A DNA stretch of 33,938 bases from Amoebophrya sp. AT5.2 (Eukaryota; Sar; Dinophyceae; Syndiniales; Amoebophryaceae), in contig RXOD01003971.1 of the NCBI GenBank assembly GCA_005223375.1, positions 1 through 33,938 on the forward strand, read 5' to 3'. The notes under the pieces were generated by a model. It was not told the DNA's origin, made no database searches, and worked only from the letters and a program-made list of their open reading frames with translations. Shown piece by piece: positions 31,168-33,938 of this stretch; within the stretch, counting starts at the first letter, position 1; every line of letters starts with the position of its first letter. Made by a program: the position numbers and the translations under genes.

Positions 31168-33938
31168 TCAGACGCCGCCGGTGTCGTAGCGCGTGACGCG
31201 GTAGCCCAGTTTTTTCGCGGCCGCCCGCATGCGCTCCTCGGCGAATCGGTGGTGCATCAGGCTCTTGTTCATGAAGATGGCGCACGCCACGATCATGAGT
31301 ACGGACGTAGTCATGTCGACCGCCATCGAGGTCGTGGTGGTTTGGGGGGCCATCGTTATGTCCCTCTCGCCGTTCAGAGCGGCGCTGTGCAGCACGTACT
31401 TCGGGACCAGGGAAAACAGGTCCAGGACCTGATTTAGTTTATAGAAGATCCGGTGATCTTCGTTGATCATGGGAGTGAGAGACAACACAATGACAAAAAA
31501 CAAAAATATAATAAACCATAGATAGTAGCATAAGCATGCACATGCAAAGAAAATCACTGCAAAGGAAGTGGCAGAGAGAGAGACAGAGAGAGAAGCTTCA
31601 AGCTCAAGTTGTAGTATCGTAAGTTAGTACGATCACGAACTGCATCATGGCGAACTGTGCGTCGTGCAGCCAGAATTTGAGCGGCGTGTTGTAGAGCTTG
31701 AGGGGGTAGCAGCAGCGCGCTCCCGTGATGATAAACATGAGGAAGGGAAAGAGCGCTATCCCGAACAAGATCAGTCCCACGTTTCCGACTAGACGAATCA
31801 GCAGCACGTTCGGGCGGGAGGTGTATATCTTCACCGATCGCCCTACGTATGGAACCTGAAACGGCGAACTGTCGCTTTTCGCGAGGTCCTTGTCCGCGAA
31901 CATGATACCCTCCCGCGGCTTCCACGTACAATACGCGTAAAAATTGTCGCCCGACTCCGACTCCCCCCCGTCATAAGCGTCCGTCTTGTCGCAAGTGGCC
32001 ACGAGGTCACGGGCGAAATACAGGCCGTACGTAGATGAAGATTGCGATTGTGAAGAAGCGGAAGGAAATGAAGACGTACTGTCGCTTGGCAGCAGCTGCA
32101 CGGAAACGTGGAGCAAGTCGGGCTGGTGGCTGTCGATGTTTATTTCGAGCAATGAAGGACTATATCATAGGTAGTCAGTGTAGTCAATTTTTGTGCTGGT
32201 ACTATTTTCATCTCTGTCTTTCTCTACGAAATGGAAATAAAAAGGTAGATATATTAGTAAGTACGGCTTCCATCTCCTAATCGTGCTCCCCAGGGCCCCA
32301 CTGTCTTCTTTACCGATCATGCATGCGTGGTTGACCGCGGTGTAGATTTTTGTTTTTCCTTGTCCTTGAAAGATGTCACCCGCACCTTCGTCCAACTCCG
32401 ACTCGTGGTCCGAGGGATCCAATTCCCTCATACGACAGCGCTGCTCGATATTTTTGTAATCGTCCAATTCCATACCCCAGAAGTCTACCTCGGCAGCCCC
32501 CACCCTCTGCCGAAGGCGACGCTGTGCCTGTCCCTCCCTCAGGTCCATGAAAGACGCCGGAGACGAGGAGGACGGGAAGGGGAACTTGTTCTCAACGACA
32601 GAACCACCGAACTGAAACTGCCCCTCCGGTTCGCTTTCTGGCACTACGTGGTATGGTGCTGGGTGGACAGTGAAAAACTCTTCTCCTCCTACCCCCGCTG
32701 CTCCCCCGCGTCTGTTGTAGTCGTTCCGCCGTGGTCCTGCACTTCCGCCCCCCGCACGGGCGCGATGCACGATGCGCGGCGAACCTATCCTCTCAAGGTC
32801 TGACACCTGATCGTACACCGGCGGGGCTGCGAGGAAGTTGTACACCGAATTTGCGATATCTGTCCCCGCGTGCGCCACTCTCCCCACTGCGCTTTCGACC
32901 TCATGCAGCTGCACGAAAGCACTTTTCAGCGTCTTCAGCGCCCCCCGGGCCGCACCGTGCAGTGCGGCCGCACCGTGCAGTGCGGAGTTCGAGGCAAGGC
33001 GCTGCAACTTTATCTCCCCGCCTAACGACGAGGAGGAGGACCCCGTCCGCGGCCTCAGCTCCTCCTCTACTTCTTCTCCGACCGTATGCCGCCGAAGAAG
33101 GCGCCGCTTCTCGTTCTCAGCCGAGGCACCAGCGTGGAGGGGCTGCGCCTCCTGCTGTCGATCGCGTTCGCCGTGCTTCTGCGCGTTTTCCACCCGTACA
33201 GTCGACGTTGCCGAATCCCCTTCAATTTCCACCTGAAGAAAACTCACCGGCCCGCCCGGCATCGCAGTTTGCGCAGCTTGCAACGCACCAGGTTGCGCAG
33301 CGTATGCAGGTTGAGGCTGCAGCATGCCAGGCGTCTGTAGTGGTCCGCCGGGCTGCACATTAGGCGCTGCGCCTGGATATTGCATATAATTAGCTGCAAC
33401 TGGAGGTGGAGGTGCTGCTGCTGGTGGTGCCTGAGGTGCTCCCGGTAGCGCGGCCGGTGCAGCTCCCCCCGGTAGCACGGCCGCTGGTGCCTGAGGTGCT
33501 CCTGGTTGTACAGCAGGTGGAGCTGTCGCGGGTGGCTGAACATCTGATTCATCAACCACGGGGTCTGTGTCTCCTGAGTCCACGGGTGCAGCGGGCGCCC
33601 CTGGAGCTGCGAACCCCGGCGGTGGTGCAGCTGCAGCTCCTGCTGCGGAAGCTGCCGGAGCGACTGACGGGGCGAGACTTGGCACTGGAACCCCCGTGGT
33701 CATGGGGGCAGCCGCTGGGTTCGCGAGGACGGTGGCGCCGGACCATGCAGCTTGAGGCTGCGGCATCGGCATGGTTGGCCACTGTCCGGACTGCGGAATA
33801 GGAATAGGCGCACCGGGTGGAGGAGGTGTTGGTGGTGCCGGCAAAGGTGTTGTTGGAGCCTCTTCATCAGGATCAGCCGGCAAAGGAGCTGGAGGGGGCT
33901 CGGACGCGGGAGGAGCTGTGGGACTCCCGCTCGCCGCC
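31168..33938 (-). CDS. Multi-pass membrane protein with a long Pro/Ala-rich N-terminal region, 5' end beyond the window
   Basis: I do not recognise the family. The frame is open to the right edge, so the start is missing. Exons 33938-32265, 32159-31631 and 31428-31168 give at least 820 residues. The first 200 or so visible residues are Pro/Ala/Gln/Gly-rich and disordered. A more ordered part follows, coded from about 32430 (DFWGMELDDYKN, YTAVNHACMIGKEDSG), then a domain with paired Cys (ATCDKTDAYDGG, FYAYCTWKPREG). A clear membrane segment spans about residues 676-704 counted from the edge (GLILFGIALFPFLMFIITGA), with weaker ones after FAMMQFVIV and at TTSVLMIVACAIF. It ends in a basic tail. 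The Cys domain before the first membrane segment suggests a lumenal or outside face; this is inference. The third exon's acceptor was chosen because upstream sequence is T-rich and intron-like. Confidence 0.75.
31429..31630 (-). other. Intron, GT-AG, 202 bp, with an internal CT/GA microsatellite
   Basis: The donor is GTGATC|GTACTA and the acceptor CTAAATCAG|GTC, phase 0. It contains a GA-rich microsatellite at about 31573-31594 (CT on the transcribed strand) and an earlier, better pyrimidine-tract acceptor (TTTGCAG at 31558). Using that earlier site would need a non-GT-AG border, but would add a strongly hydrophobic stretch of about 40 residues. Confidence 0.55.
32160..32264 (-). other. Intron, GT-AG, 105 bp, in the membrane-protein gene
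   Basis: On the minus strand the donor is AAGCC|GTACTTAC and the acceptor GATATAG|T, phase 2. It joins RRWKP to PSLLEINIDSHQ. Without it the upstream frame stops at 32165. The intron is AT-rich compared with both exons. Confidence 0.75.
32949..32984. repeat. Perfect 18-bp tandem duplication inside coding sequence
   Basis: Two exact 18-bp units lie head to tail in frame and encode the repeated peptide ALHGAA. The membrane protein's Ala-rich part probably grows and shrinks by such slippage. Confidence 0.85.
33426..33502. repeat. Imperfect repeats coding for Pro/Ala/Gly-rich sequence
   Basis: GGTGCCTGAGGTGCTCC occurs at 33426-33442 and again at 33486-33502. Related CCCGGTAGCxCGGCC units lie between them. 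In protein this gives alternating APQAP and LPGAAPAA type units in the membrane protein's disordered N-terminal part. Confidence 0.7.

Noticed and set aside
1..33938. CRISPR array, insertion sequence with transposase, or viral gene
   Set aside because: No regularly spaced repeats, transposase frame or viral protein was recognised on either strand.

Overview
This window looks like nuclear DNA of a dinoflagellate, and of the known groups a compact syndinian genome such as Amoebophrya fits best. This is an inference: no rRNA, spliced-leader gene or other diagnostic marker is present. Three things point that way. All six genes I can support lie on the minus strand, one after another. Their exons are GC-rich and code for long Ser/Ala/Pro/Gln-rich proteins, separated by more AT-rich spacers of about 0.9-2.1 kb. 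Their introns are short (about 85-450 bp), mostly GT-AG, and at least one is a non-canonical intron shaped like a transposon. The window is not bacterial: there are no operon-style overlaps, and every gene needs splicing.

Reading along the minus strand, from right to left: (1) a multi-pass membrane protein with a Pro/Ala-rich N-terminal region that runs off the right edge (31168-33938+); (2) a coiled-coil protein of five or more exons (27289-29881, possibly starting at 29966); (3) a giant, almost wholly disordered Ser-rich protein of about 2,940 residues with an N-terminal hydrophobic segment and one 7.2-kb exon (17307-26255); (4) a protein with paired TRAF-type zinc fingers and ankyrin repeats (11549-15217); (5) a CNNM/CorC-type metal transporter with DUF21 and two CBS domains (7276-10667); (6) a large coiled-coil protein with a conserved globular block that runs off the left edge (<1-6383). 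Only the CNNM protein has a clear biochemical role. The others point to scaffolding, membrane and signalling roles. No shared pathway is visible, and the common strand probably reflects dinoflagellate gene-array organisation rather than an operon.

The most striking structure is in gene 4. An intron of 382 bp plus one 5-bp repeat (14014-14400) has no GT-AG borders. It is bounded by imperfect 42-bp terminal inverted repeats beginning TTA and flanked by a 5-bp direct repeat (GGTGG). Removing the element plus one repeat copy restores the reading frame exactly. That is the signature of an introner, an intron created by insertion of a DNA-transposon-like element. A second intron, in the CNNM gene (about 9534-9973), also carries terminal inverted repeats and a strong GC hairpin.

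Exon borders were worked out by eye from reading frame, phase and splice consensus. Where two solutions fit, both are given.
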